Assembly: GCA_009792885.1 (NCBI GenBank)
Contig: WMCF01000015.1
Location: forward strand, 14,159,667 to 14,223,666
Length of the DNA: 64,000 nt
Direction of reading: 5' to 3'
Source of the DNA: Eremophila alpestris peregrina
Taxonomy: Eukaryota; Chordata; Aves; Passeriformes; Alaudidae
Shown: one piece after another, positions 42,101-49,986 of the stretch
Layout: every line of letters starts with the position of its first letter
Position numbering within the stretch: position 1 is the first letter of the stretch
Position numbers and translations under genes: made by a program
Notes under the pieces: generated by a model
The model's input: the letters and a program-made list of their open reading frames with translations, nothing else
The model's database searches: none
Told to the model about the DNA's origin: nothing

Positions 42101-45100
42101 AATATCTTCTAACTATGTAGCTATTCACACGTAACTTTAGGCTGACTTTTGACAATTGTGTTTCTAATCAGAACAGTCACATTTGAGAGTGCCTAAGTCT
42201 TTGAATAATCACATTATAGGCTTTGTTAACTGAGATTTTTCATTACCGATAGGTTTTCTTGAACAGTCAGTATTACAAGGATATGTCTATAAATATTGTC
42301 TGTAAATAATATCAATTGTAACTTTATTCACCTCCAGCTAATAAAAAGTAGACTAAGTAAAGGATGAGTATATGAGTGTGGGTTTTTTTCTTTTTAAGCA
42401 TTTTTTTGAGATAACAGATGATCAGTTTGACTTCCACACGTACTGCATGAGGAAGATGACTCTCCGTGCCTATGTGGACCTTCTGAGGTTAGAAGATGTG
42501 CTCAGGAAACATGCCTTCTATTTCAAGGCTGCCCGATCTGCAATTGAAATTTACTTGAAGCTCCATGATAATCCTCTTACCAATGAAAGCAAAGAGCAAG
42601 AAGTGAATTCAGGTATCTGCACTTTAATGAAGGCGCATATGTCTGTGACCCATGTAAAAGCTTAAGCTAAGTGAGTTATGTGTTACAGAGTAAATAGAAC
42701 ACAAGTTTTTCCTCTCTTCTGTCACAATAACTGAAAAGTGATCACAGATAACAGGCTGCAGTTCTTTCTGTTTACATCCCATTACTTTGTAGAATCAGAA
42801 CATGAATGAACCCAGCTGTAGTTTTGGAGTACTTGGGGAGGAGTGACATTTCAGAACATTAAAATCAGATTCAGTTTAGCCATTGGATAAATATTATTAT
42901 GAACTATGAAACTAATGAATTATGAAGCAATTTATAGATTTTGTGGAAAAGCAGTCTGAATTGTAAGAATTTAATTTTGGTCACATGTATTTAATTTATT
43001 ACATGATAATACTAGTTAATACTGCATTAAGTTTTACCACTTTTCACACAACTTGAGGACCAAAGAATAAATTAGTAAAGGTTTCAGCAATATTAATACA
43101 TTTAGAACATTATTTAAAACTAGTATTTAATGGAAAACAGACATTCTTAGGAAGCCAGTGGGGTGTGGTTTGGAATTCTGAGGATTATTTAAGATACTTT
43201 TTAACTTTAAAATAAATAGTTGCTTCTCCTTTAGTGGAATTGCAGTTACTGGCCAGCCTTGCAGTGGCTGTTGACTAAAGCATTGTCAACATAAAGTGAA
43301 ATTCATGTCTGGCTTGTTGCAAAGGGAAAAATATTTGACATGGGGAAAAAGGGAAGCTAAACCAGCCTTGATTCAGAGGTGAATAAGTTTTTTCTGTACC
43401 TGTCTAAGAATAATGAAGAGGCATATTTGAGCAGTTGGTCTTGCACCTTTTTTCTCTCCCACTTCAATTTGTTTCTGTAATGTAACATCAGTGTGACAGA
43501 GGGTCTGTCACAGAGGATAGCAGTATATCATAAAGGAGGGTGGTGTCTAAGAAACCATGTTAGTTCATTTGCCTGCTGCTCATTGGGATTCAGCAGCCTT
43601 GTCTGTGGGAGAAGGCAGCACTGTGTGGATGGGGTAAAAAGAACACTTGCTTCCCTGCATCAGAATAGTGATGACCCAAGCAGGGAGGTCATGATGCTAT
43701 AGCCACAAAAAAGGTGTGTTAGTCCATTGGGAGCCTATTTTTCTGTGCCTTGCCATATTTAGCAAAAATCTAATTCTCAGTGAAACACCACAGTAAACAG
43801 ACTGGAAGCTGCAGTATTATTCTGGCTAAACTGGTAATTTCCATTTAGTTGTCCCATGGCATTTGCATGAAATCAGTGCAGTAATTATGGCTGTAAATTA
43901 GTCAGACACTTTATTGAAAAATAGATGTTTAGCATGTTTTCAGATGGCGTGTAAATCCATCTGGATGTTTCTAGATGGCATTAGAAGCAAGCTGAGCTAC
44001 AGTCAAAATGAGAGCTCAGTATTACCATTGCTCGTTTTCTAAGGTAAAACCCTTGTGACAGATACAACAACTTCATGTGGCTAACCTTGGAAGTCACTGA
44101 TGTTTCTGTAACAGCAATGTAAGAGAAAACATGCATAGTAAGTGTTGTGCTAGGTTGTAAATAGTAATGCAGCATGTTGGCCTGTGTAGTGGTGATAATA
44201 TGGTGATTGTTGGTAGTTATAGAAATCACTTAAAAGTTTGCCATATTGAGATGGGGAGAAGCATAATGGCCTGAGTTGTTTGAGAGAAACAAGATTTTGA
44301 ATTAAATACTTTATATGTTGTCTGCTACTTTAATCTGTAGAAAATCTCTCAGCCAAAGAATTGAAGAAAATGCTTAGTAAGCAAAGAAGAGCACAGAAGA
44401 AAGCAAAACTTGAAGAAGAAAGAAAGCATGCAGAAAGAGAACGACAGCAAAAAAATCAAAAGAAAAAGAGAGATGAAGAGGAGGAGGAAACTAGTGGGCC
44501 CAGGGAAGAACTGGTTCCTGAAAAACTGGAAAGGGTTAGCATGGTCTTTCATGTTAAACTCTTGTGATTATCAGATAAAGCCTATAATATGCGTTTGTTT
44601 ATCAGATTCTCCTAAAAAAATGTAGGTATTTTTATAAAATCATTTTTGCATGCAGAGGTACCTTTTTGTAGTCCATCTCTTCTTACACTAAAGGGAAGTA
44701 TTTTTCATCAATAAATCCAAGTTCTGCGTTAATTTTGTTACTTTCCTTAAATTTCAGGGTTTTTTTCCCAAACAGTAAGCCATACTTCATTAAAATAGAT
44801 ACTGAACAAAAAGATGCATTTTGCCTGAAGAAATCTGTTTTTCATACAGTGAATAGAGGAAAAAGTAACAGAAATTATTGCAATTTACAAAGTTTCAAGG
44901 CATGAGCCAACATTTTGCCATGCACAAAGAACTACCTCTGTTACCACAGTAAACTTCAAGCTTGTTGTCTAAGGTGGTTGTATTTATTTGTAATTTAGCA
45001 TTTAGGAGACAATACTGAGTGCATAAGCAGTGCCAGAGTTAGCAATGATGCTGTGTTTGTCAACATGAAATGATGAATAAACACTTTTAAAAATCTTGCT

Positions 45101-48100
45101 GTTTAAATAAAAATGTTGTGGTGCAGTCTAATTCAGAAAGCTAGCTTCAGTTCACCTTTGACCTCTGATTATTTAAATGCTCTGAATAACAGAAACTGTT
45201 GGTGGGTTTTATTTTACATTTATTTTAAGCCGTACATTTCACTGTTCTTTTATTAAAACAGGTAGAAAATCCATTAGAAGAAGCCATTAAGTTCCTTATA
45301 CCACTTAAGAATCTTATTGGAGATGATATAGAAACACATTTATTAGCATTTGAAATATACTTTAGAAAAGGTAAAGTACTGCTTAATTTTATTTTTGCTC
45401 TACAAAATTTTACTCCTTCAGTGCAGCCTGTGTTATCCAAGTGTAGTGGAACTGAAGCTGAGGTGTGCATCATATCCAATAGTAATAGGGTAAATAATGT
45501 TTTTGTTTAGTCACCCTTAAACAAAACAACCCCTAAGAGCTGACTATGTTGTGGTATAAACTCATAAATACTGTGTAATGGTATTTGTGGTGTGATCTTT
45601 AATTATCTAGAGGAAACCAAAGGTAAATAGGTGGCAACATCTGTGCAGTGTTGCCAGAATTTGAGCAGCAAGAACTTCTGTTTTGTTAAGTAATTTGAAT
45701 GGGAAAATAAACTTCCTTTCTAATACTGTATAGAAGCTGATACTTCTAGTATTTGTACTAGATTTACTAAAGAAAACAGTAATTGGTAATGAAGAGAGAA
45801 AGTTCTGTATTCTTAATCTTGGTTTCCTAATATTTGGTTTTTCTCCTTCCCACAGGAAAGTTTTTGTTAATGTTACAGTCTGTCAAAAGAGCTTTTGCTA
45901 TCAACAGGAATAACCCATGGCTACATGAGTGCTTGATTAAATTCTCTAAAGCTGGTATGTGTGTAGGAAATATGTAATTATAAAGATACAGGAAGTTACA
46001 TTCTGCAAGGACATAATTACATGTTTTTGTGATGTAAGCTCTTGAAACACGAACTGATACAAAGAAAAATAAAAACAAACGGGTTTTTTCCATGGCAGTA
46101 CCAAAGAAAACACAGACTGTGCTATCAAGTGTATGTGTTATATTATACTCCTTCCTCCATTAATCCACCAGGTGGACCCAACAACTCTTTTTGGTTAGAT
46201 TTCACAGAAAAGTGGGTGTTCTAAGGATCCTGGAGAACCTTAGGTTTTAAGAAAACAAATGGCAGATAGAGGAGAAAGATTCTGACTGAAACAATTTGTG
46301 TGGTGAACTTGTAATAGAAAGTTTACATGACAGAGCACCTTTTATGAATGTTTGCTCTGTAAATGCATCAGCAATGTTTGTGTTGACACGTTTTGATCTG
46401 AGATTCCTATTTCTGTGCACAGATTTTAAAACTGGGACTTTTAGGAGTGATGTGTGTGGTTTCAGTGTTTTCTACAGTTGTTTAAATGGCATTTTTTTTT
46501 GCTTCTCTCCCCCCTGCCTTCTCTCATCTAGTGTCTGATCATAGTAACCTCCCAGAAATTGTGAGCAAGGTCCTAACTCAAGAAATGCAGAAAATCTTTG
46601 TTTATAAAAACTTGGAGAGTTTTAATGAAGAATTTCTCAAACACAATGCTACCTCCATTCAGCACCAGCTGTCAGGTTTGTCTAACTTTTTCATGCTCTT
46701 GAAAAGGAGATGATTTAAGTGATGTAAATCCAGAATCGTCTTCTGTGGTCTGCAAGGCCAGGTTGAACAGGCCTTAGGGCATCCTGCTCCAGTGTAAGGT
46801 GTCCCTGGGAATGTGGAACTAGATTTTCTGTAAGGTTCTTTTTCTAATGCTAACCATTCCATGAATGCATACATAAATTCTAATGAGAGGTAACATTGCA
46901 TGTTTGGGCAGCATTATTTCTGTCTGCTTGTATCATTTAAAACAAAAAAATATACTTCACTTTCTTGTTGTATGCATAAGGAACTTGCTCCTTACATTCA
47001 AAAAGTGCAGTCAAACCACCATAGATATTTAGGTTTTGAAGCACTGTTATCTTTCCTGTTAAAACTTTTTTTTTTAAGTATGAAAAAATATAAAACAAAA
47101 TCCCATATCCATTAGCAAGTGCTTTTCCCTGTTTTCTTTTCAGCTGGAATGTCTCTGTTCCTACTCATAACTTTATCACATAGCAACAGCATCAATAAAA
47201 GTAGAACTTGTTATGCAGTCTTTGCTGTTCTGCTTCATGGTCAGCAGTGAAAATGTTGAAATCTGACACTGAGACACTTTATATAGCAGAGCCACAAGTA
47301 GCTGCTAGGGCTAAGTCAAAGGAAGTTGGAATTGGATGAGGACAGAAAGTTTAGGAATATTGATGTGACTTGATAATCTGGTAGAGAAAACAAAATGCAT
47401 TTCTAGCAGTTAAGAAACAATAGTAAGTGTAGTTTTATCAGTCACTTCAAGTACTTAGTGTTAACCTCACCTGGTCCAGAATAACTGGAAGGAGTTGCTC
47501 ATTCAGAGGATTGCTCATGGCTCCTAAAGGAAGGTAAGGTAGATTACCACAAACTTCTATTGGCTCTGTAGGATCTGTGATTCAGTACAGTGTTTTGGGA
47601 GAAATACTTGTACCTCTTTCCTGCAAGCAGGCTCAAGATTTGAGAAGTCAAGTACAGTTATCTCAGCAGTCAGTTGTTCCTCATTCTTAGAGATGTGTTC
47701 TTCCACTCTTGTAGCTGTTCAGTATCTCACTGGCTGCTTTACAGGTCTTTCTGATCCTCCAATGTTATGGAAAACACTACAGTCACTGGGTAGGTTCTTG
47801 GTAGCTTTAGGACTTCAGCTGTGTGTCACTCTTCTGATTATGCTGGAACAGGTTTGAGGCAATTGACTTACCTGCTGTACAATTTGCAAGTTTCTTGAAC
47901 AGTTATCTTTAATTCAAGTTTGCGAATGTGAAGATCTGAAAGACCTAAACCGTAAGTCTGAGAGCACAAATGAGTGTTTTCTCAGCTTAAAATTACTAGT
48001 CAAAAACTAAAAGCAGACTTCTCACCTCTTTCCAATTTCTGTATCATAGCCTCCCTAACTTTAAGCAAGAGTGTTTTGGGCAATAATGGCTCTACATTGA

Positions 48101-49606
48101 GTCTAGCAATCTATTTCTTAAACCTACAAAAAGCAGTAAGAACTAGGAAACTTTATTTAATTGGGAAAACTAATAACTGGGAAAATGAGTTGAGCAAAAC
48201 CAAAAGACAGACAAAACATCCAGAATGTGGAGTTTTAACTTTTCCTGTAAGATAATTAAGCTTTTTGGTTTTTGCAGTAGATTACCCAGTGGGGTGGGTC
48301 TGGACTTTGTATTTGGACAAAGGAAAGTACATGAAATGCTAACACATTCATTAAGATGAGATTTTAGATTAAAGCAGCTATGATACCAGGAGCAGAATTT
48401 TGCAGAGATGCCCAGACCAGTCTTGGTTAAACTGTTTGTGGTCCAAGAAGCTGTGTAGTTCCATAATGCAGTGTTTTCCTTTCCACCAATGTAGTCTGGT
48501 CCAGGCGAGGCACCAAGCTTGTGCTGCACTTTCCTTGTACCCGAGCTGTGTCCTTTGCTCCGGGGAGCAGCCATGGCCCTGTGTTCTGCCCTGTGGACTG
48601 GCCTCAGCTTTTACTGGGCCATGTTCCACAGTTGTTTAGTAACTGTTGTTCACTTGCCTCCAGTACTTCTAAAGAGAGTTCAGTGTGTCCCTGAGAATTA
48701 CTTCTGCATTTGTTGGATGGATTTCATTTAGCTTGCTGATTTGAAGGGTTTGTCATCAGTGTACTCCACGATATTTTTCTCTACTGAAGACCTGTCAGTC
48801 AAGTGAGGCATGTCACTTTTGCAGGAGCAGGTCTTCTGTATTATTCAATCCTTATGCTTCTAATAAATTTCAAAAATGGCATTAGTTTCACTAGTTTTCA
48901 CAAGTTATGGAGGAAGATACAGTTTATTAAAACTTGTAAGAAGTCTAATTCATGTTTATAGATAAGTTTTCAGGTTCTGTGTGTCTGTATATGTGGTATG
49001 GCATTTAGGAAAACTAAACATTGTGGGTTTTGTTTTGTGATAAGGTGCAAAGATGATGTATTTCCTGGACAAATCAAGACAAGAAAAAGCAATTGCTGTT
49101 GCAACTAGATTGGATAAAAACATGAGAGACAAAAATGTGAAGGTAAAAGATACAGTATATAAAGCCAGTAACTGTGTGGGATCTTAAATAGCATATAATT
49201 TATTGTAGGATAATGTGCATGCTTCATTTATCATGATAAATTAATATTTGAAAGAACAAGGTTTCACATTTGTCCTGTAAGTAAAAGATTCGTAAATACC
49301 AACAGTGAGACCTATTTGCTCAGACTAGTATTGTTTAACAGTATGTGCCTTTAAAAATAAAACATTGTAAATTGCATTTATTAACTGTTGCTTTTGTTTC
49401 TTTAGACATTAACAAAGGTTTTTGAGGCATTGCTTGATGGCAGTTTTGGAAGCTGCCACGCTCAGTGTGAAGAATATCAAGCAGCATGTCATAAACTGTT
49501 TCCTTTCACGTCTGCCTTCATGCCTGCCACGAATGAGGACAACAGCAGCATTGCATCTGTGAATCACACAGCCATTAACCATGATTTGCTGTCCAATGAG
49601 ATCTGA
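3071..49606 (+). CDS. NAA16: NAA16, NatA auxiliary subunit (exons 2-20; exon 1 is outside the window)
   Basis: The join is 3071-3155, 5499-5603, 6170-6327, 7355-7489, 13447-13600, 15101-15220, 17354-17449, 20694-20800, 40147-40219, 40454-40623, 40988-41140, 41746-41874, 42399-42612, 44341-44534, 45262-45370, 45856-45954, 46532-46675, 49045-49142, 49406-49606. It totals 2,544 nt, 847 codons plus TGA, and phases agree at every junction. With about 18 residues from exon 1 the protein would be about 865 aa, the size of mammalian NAA16. Known role: this TPR-superhelix protein scaffolds the catalytic NAA10 (and NAA50) at the ribosome exit tunnel, so that NatA acetylates nascent N-termini starting with Ser, Ala, Thr, Gly, Val or Cys. 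NAA16 is chosen over its paralogue NAA15 from paralogue-specific stretches such as KCYEQKQYKNGL, KLDKDN, YDMALKLLEEF and ENLSAKELKKMLSKQRR. I see no internal stop or frameshift, so the gene looks intact. Confidence 0.96.
3156..5498 (+). other. NAA16: NAA16 intron 2
   Basis: 2.3 kb, GT-AG. It includes a small imperfect tandem repeat near 3717 (attctatttacatc twice) and an A/T-only block at 4895-5000 with several short self-complementary words. No gene or repeat family is recognised. Confidence 0.85.
5499..5603 (+). CDS. NAA16: NAA16 exon 3
   Basis: Encodes about residues 47-82 ([20 protein letters not shown], then FVRKGLRNDVKSHVC), the second TPR. The acceptor is tcttgcag. The donor GTATCC falls inside the Cys codon (T|GT), which exon 4 completes. 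Confidence 0.95.
5604..6169 (+). other. NAA16: NAA16 intron 3
   Basis: 566 bases, GT-AG. Nothing recognised beyond AT-rich intronic sequence. Confidence 0.85.
6170..6327 (+). CDS. NAA16: NAA16 exon 4
   Basis: Encodes about residues 82-134 ([20 protein letters not shown], then YRNALKLDKDNLQILRDLSL, then LQIQMRDLEGYR), canonical TPR repeats. The acceptor is cctgcattag and the donor GTAAGT is a full consensus match. KLDKDN here, rather than the NAA15-type KWDKDN, supports the NAA16 assignment. Confidence 0.95.
6328..7354 (+). other. NAA16: NAA16 intron 4
   Basis: 1.0 kb, GT-AG. It contains a short (att)n stretch near 6726. No other feature seen. Confidence 0.85.
7355..7489 (+). CDS. NAA16: NAA16 exon 5
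   Basis: Encodes about residues 135-179 (ETRYQLLQLRPTQRASWIGY, then AIAYHLLKDYDMALKLLEEF, then RKTQQ). It is a phase 0 to phase 0 exon of exactly 45 codons with acceptor actgaag and donor GTAAGA. Confidence 0.96.
7490..13446 (+). other. NAA16: NAA16 intron 5
   Basis: 6.0 kb, GT-AG, the second longest intron. A possible CR1 reverse-transcriptase scrap lies near 9,640. The rest is unrecognised AT-rich sequence whose short open frames carry no family signature. Confidence 0.8.
9640..9720 (+). repeat. Possible CR1 ORF2 scrap
   Basis: The words taggcctgatactgttta and cattcacgttaatga resemble the CR1 reverse-transcriptase segment that encodes GPxLFNIFIND. It is short and decayed and could be chance similarity. 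Confidence 0.35.
13447..13600 (+). CDS. NAA16: NAA16 exon 6
   Basis: Encodes about residues 180-231 (VPPNKIDYEYSELILYQNQV, then MREADLFQESLEHIETYEKQ, then ICDKLIVDEIK). The polypyrimidine tract and acceptor (cttccccctcag) are strong, and the donor is GTAAGT. It ends after base 1 of a Gly codon. Confidence 0.96.
13601..15100 (+). other. NAA16: NAA16 intron 6
   Basis: 1.5 kb, GT-AG. About a third is an ERVL-like LTR (about 14,150-14,695). The remainder is unremarkable. Confidence 0.85.
14150..14695 (+). mobile_element. Solo-LTR-like sequence, avian ERVL type
   Basis: The order of landmarks follows the avian ERVL-type LTR: a G/C-rich start with ctgcccactcactt; then TATAAAATA at 14447; then gatcagctgtcc, tactgcttagcag, acaaatcccaaaacacagcc; and an end like tgaagaaaataaattccct. 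No internal retroviral region is attached. The ends are eroded and I found no target-site duplication. It is the same type and orientation as the copy at 21,646. Confidence 0.65.
15101..15220 (+). CDS. NAA16: NAA16 exon 7
   Basis: Encodes about residues 231-271 (GEMLLKLGRLKEAGEVYREL, then IERNAENWYYYEGLEKALQP). The acceptor is ttgtttctag and the donor GTAAGT. The NAENW..YEGLEKAL block is shared by NAA15 and NAA16. Confidence 0.95.
15221..17353 (+). other. NAA16: NAA16 intron 7
   Basis: 2.1 kb, GT-AG, AT-rich. A T10 run lies near 15,690 and a C8 run near 16,517. No gene or repeat family is recognised. Confidence 0.85.
17354..17449 (+). CDS. NAA16: NAA16 exon 8
   Basis: Encodes about residues 271-303 (STLEERLQIYEEVSKRHPRA, then VSPRRLPLNFVSG). 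The acceptor (gctgataatag) has a poor pyrimidine tract, but reading frame and homology fix it. The donor is GTAACA. Confidence 0.94.
17529..17566. repeat. Two-copy 19-bp tandem repeat
   Basis: The word atttaatacctacttg occurs at 17,529 and again at 17,548, with three differing linker bases. It is a simple local duplication. Confidence 0.7.
18140..18260 (-). repeat. Possible ancient CR1 3' remnant (antisense)
   Basis: gcacatctagtccactcccctg matches the antisense CR1 3'-end word (catctagtccaacccc), followed by degenerate sequence. It is heavily diverged. Confidence 0.4.
20195..20335 (-). repeat. Ancient CR1/L3-like 3' remnant (antisense)
   Basis: Landmarks occur in the order expected for antisense ancient CR1/L3 ends of reptiles and birds: tttaatccatccttcttcc, then atttgtctaacttactc, then aaaacctccaacgatgga. 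Much older than the other CR1 copies in the window. Confidence 0.55.
20694..20800 (+). CDS. NAA16: NAA16 exon 9
   Basis: Encodes about residues 303-338 (EKFRELTDKFLRVNFSKGCP, then PLFTTLKSLYYNPEK). The acceptor is gttcctag and the donor GTAAAA. It ends in phase 0 at the edge of the very long intron 9. Confidence 0.95.
21646..22190 (+). mobile_element. Solo LTR, avian ERVL type
   Basis: Begins TGTTGTGGTTTAACCTCAAC and ends AAACAGGACA, the TG...CA form of a complete LTR. Internal landmarks fit the avian ERVL-type LTR: cttgctcactcc, then gtggaatatccttttggc, cttcttgtgccc, ccttagcaacaactgaaacat, and agcaaattaactttattcc. Length is about 545 bases with no internal gag or pol nearby, so it is a solo LTR left by recombination. 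I see no clear flanking duplication. Confidence 0.8.
23594..23612. repeat. 8-bp inverted repeat with 3-base loop
   Basis: AGAACAGT and its exact complement ACTGTTCT flank AGA. The AGAACA and TGTTCT half-sites resemble steroid-receptor half-sites, but their spacing is 7 rather than the functional 3, so no binding role is claimed. Confidence 0.5.
26590..27415 (+). mobile_element. Decayed CR1 LINE with reverse-transcriptase remnant and 3' end
   Basis: In sense orientation 26,630-26,930 follows the CR1 ORF2 reverse-transcriptase region. Readable remnants include LRSYEPVRLIS (family form NYRPVSLTS), then QIILETITKHTKDS, then FSKAFD. After an apparent internal deletion near 26,960-27,060 the CR1 3' region follows (ttcagcctggagaggagaag, then gaacaggttcttgagaggtagtgaag, then aagaggttggacttgg). 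Stops and frameshifts are frequent and the catalytic FADD segment is absent, so it is dead. Confidence 0.85.
29112..29128 (+). repeat. A17 homopolymer
   Basis: Seventeen consecutive A, with a second A10 run near 29,170. It could be a retroposon tail or simple slippage. No element body is recognised upstream. Confidence 0.8.
33322..37380 (-). pseudogene. Candidate decayed coding segment, possibly a processed retrocopy; parent gene not recognised
   Basis: Minus-strand open stretches lie nearly end to end and change frame: 36,015-35,809 (69 codons); 35,818-35,633; 35,639-35,406 (78 codons); 35,331-35,116; 35,182-34,880; 34,414-34,202. One frame change falls in a T6C4 homopolymer tract at 35,165-35,174, where the frame before and the frame after both read GKK. 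Between 37,380 and 36,600 one frame carries eight stops but long open runs. At the 3' end, minus-strand AATAAA (33,352-33,357) is followed 18 bases later by A5-G-A7, like a processed mRNA end. The translations are rich in Ser, Glu, Lys and Asn. Stop density alone is only mildly below chance, and I recognise no family, so this stays tentative. Confidence 0.3.
39294..39309. repeat. (TA)8 microsatellite
   Basis: Pure alternating TA of about 16 bases followed by CACA, a simple dinucleotide repeat. Confidence 0.85.
40147..40219 (+). CDS. NAA16: NAA16 exon 10
   Basis: Encodes about residues 339-363 (VSTIQELVTGYEASLKTCDL, then FSTC). It is the first exon after the ~19.3 kb intron 9. The acceptor is tttgtatgtag and the donor GTAAGT. 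It ends after base 1 of the Glu codon of ENGEKEPP. Confidence 0.93.
40454..40623 (+). CDS. NAA16: NAA16 exon 11
   Basis: Encodes about residues 363-419 (ENGEKEPPTTLLWVRYFLAQ, then HFDKLGQCSLALDYINAAIA, then STPTLIELFYLKAKIYK). The acceptor is ctgttgcag and the donor GTAAAA. It contains well-conserved TPR helices. Confidence 0.96.
40624..40987 (+). other. NAA16: NAA16 intron 11
   Basis: 364 bases, GT-AG. Nothing recognised. Confidence 0.85.
40988..41140 (+). CDS. NAA16: NAA16 exon 12 (GC donor)
   Basis: Encodes about residues 420-470 (HVGNIKEAAKWMDEAQSLDT, then ADRFINSKCAKYMLRANMVK, then DAEEMCSKFTR). The acceptor is ctcctaacag. The exon must end at AGG to join the Glu codon of exon 13, so the donor reads AGG|GCAAGT. 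That is a GC-AG intron with an otherwise perfect donor. Confidence 0.94.
41141..41745 (+). other. NAA16: NAA16 intron 12 (GC-AG)
   Basis: 605 bases. It starts GCAAGT and ends TTTCAG. No repeat family is recognised. Confidence 0.9.
41746..41874 (+). CDS. NAA16: NAA16 exon 13
   Basis: Encodes about residues 471-513 (EGTSAMENLNEMQCMWFQTE, then CAAAYQRLGKYGDALKKCHE, then VER). It is 43 codons, phase 0 on both sides. The acceptor is atttcag and the donor GTGAGT. Confidence 0.96.
41875..42398 (+). other. NAA16: NAA16 intron 13
   Basis: 524 bases, GT-AG with a strong T-rich acceptor tract. Nothing else recognised. Confidence 0.85.
42399..42612 (+). CDS. NAA16: NAA16 exon 14
   Basis: Encodes about residues 514-585 (HFFEITDDQFDFHTYCMRKM, then TLRAYVDLLRLEDVLRKHAF, then YFKAARSAIEIYLKLHDNPL). 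It is the longest coding exon in the window. The T-rich tract and acceptor are strong (tttttaag). It is the most conserved block between NAA15 and NAA16. Confidence 0.96.
42613..44340 (+). other. NAA16: NAA16 intron 14
   Basis: 1.7 kb, GT-AG, AT-rich. No gene or repeat family is recognised. Confidence 0.85.
44341..44534 (+). CDS. NAA16: NAA16 exon 15, charged coiled-coil segment
   Basis: Encodes about residues 585-649: ENLSAKELKKMLSKQRRAQK, then a Lys/Glu/Arg/Gln-rich helix and an acidic run (EEEEE) after KKKRD. It looks like the long charged helix with a nuclear-localisation-like basic cluster known in NAA15/16. The acceptor is taatctgtag. The donor GTTAGC is weak, but the phase to exon 16 (VENPLEEA) is exact. 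Confidence 0.94.
44535..45261 (+). other. NAA16: NAA16 intron 15
   Basis: 727 bases, with the weak donor GTTAGC and acceptor AACAG. Nothing else recognised. Confidence 0.85.
45262..45370 (+). CDS. NAA16: NAA16 exon 16
   Basis: Encodes about residues 650-686 (VENPLEEAIKFLIPLKNLIG, then DDIETHLLAFEIYFRK). The acceptor is ttaaaacag and the donor GTAAAG. It ends after base 1 of a Gly codon. Confidence 0.95.
45371..45855 (+). other. NAA16: NAA16 intron 16
   Basis: 485 bases, GT-AG. Nothing recognised. Confidence 0.85.
45856..45954 (+). CDS. NAA16: NAA16 exon 17
   Basis: Encodes about residues 686-719 (GKFLLMLQSVKRAFAINRNN, then PWLHECLIKFSKA). The acceptor is cttcccacag and the donor GTATGT. 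Confidence 0.95.
45955..46531 (+). other. NAA16: NAA16 intron 17
   Basis: 577 bases, GT-AG with a good pyrimidine tract. Nothing else recognised. Confidence 0.85.
46532..46675 (+). CDS. NAA16: NAA16 exon 18
   Basis: Encodes about residues 719-767 (VSDHSNLPEIVSKVLTQEMQ, then KIFVYKNLESFNEEFLKHNA, then TSIQHQLS). The acceptor is ctctcatctag and the donor GTTTGT. It is less conserved against NAA15, as expected for the C-terminal region. Confidence 0.95.
46676..49044 (+). other. NAA16: NAA16 intron 18
   Basis: 2.4 kb, GT-AG. A CR1 fragment lies just after exon 18 (about 46,755-46,870). A somewhat GC-richer patch at 48,490-48,630 has long opposing open frames that look non-coding. Confidence 0.85.
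46755..46870 (+). repeat. CR1 LINE 3' fragment
   Basis: aaggccaggttgaacaggcc, then tgctccagtgtaaggtgtcc, then ggaactagattttctgtaagg and aaccattccatgaatg follow the CR1 3' end in sense orientation. It is truncated and diverged. Confidence 0.8.
49045..49142 (+). CDS. NAA16: NAA16 exon 19
   Basis: Encodes about residues 767-799 (AKMMYFLDKSRQEKAIAVAT, then RLDKNMRDKNVK). The acceptor is ttgtgataag and the donor GTAAAA. AKM.YFLD is a landmark shared with NAA15. Confidence 0.95.
49406..49606 (+). CDS. NAA16: NAA16 exon 20, C-terminus and stop
   Basis: Encodes about residues 800-865 (TLTKVFEALLDGSFGSCHAQ ... FPFTSAFMPATNEDNSS ... DLLSNEI) and the TGA stop at 49604-49606. The terminal NEI matches the conserved end of NAA15/NAA16. 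The acceptor is tgtttctttag. Confidence 0.96.
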   Translation, partial: TLTKVFEALLDGSFGSCHAQCEEYQAACHKLFPFTSAFMPATNEDNSSIASVNHTAINHDLLSNEI

Positions 49607-49980
49607 AGTAGTGTGTGCAAGCCCCTGCGTGTGTGTATACCTACATGCACACATGTATATGAAACTCTGACTCTCATTACATGCTGGCTGGATACAGATC
49701 AGGGTTACTTTTCCAGGTTGTATTTTAATATCTTTAACAGGTATCTAAAACAAAATATTTGGATAGTTAAATGGAGTATGCTATTAGGGTTTTTTTTCCT
49801 CCCAATGAAAACTGCCAATATTTATGTAAACATCTTTAATCAGCATTTTTCATGTTTATACTTGTACAGGTTTAAGTCTTTTAATAATTCATCAGCCCTC
49901 CCTCACAATAATATGGATATTAAAGACTGCTTTCACTTAAGTGTTGTTACATATACAGATATATGTGAACATATCTTGTT

Positions 49981-49986
49981 AATAAA
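49981..49986 (+). promoter_or_regulatory. NAA16: Candidate proximal poly(A) signal of NAA16
   Basis: AATAAA about 375 bases after the stop, followed by GT/T-rich sequence (ctttgtctttactgttc and further T runs). Use would give a short 3' UTR. Confidence 0.4.

Noticed and set aside
48170..48731. Cluster of opposing open frames in intron 18, suggesting an extra exon
   Set aside because: The NAA16 exon 18 to 19 junction is already exact without it, and neither strand shows family similarity.
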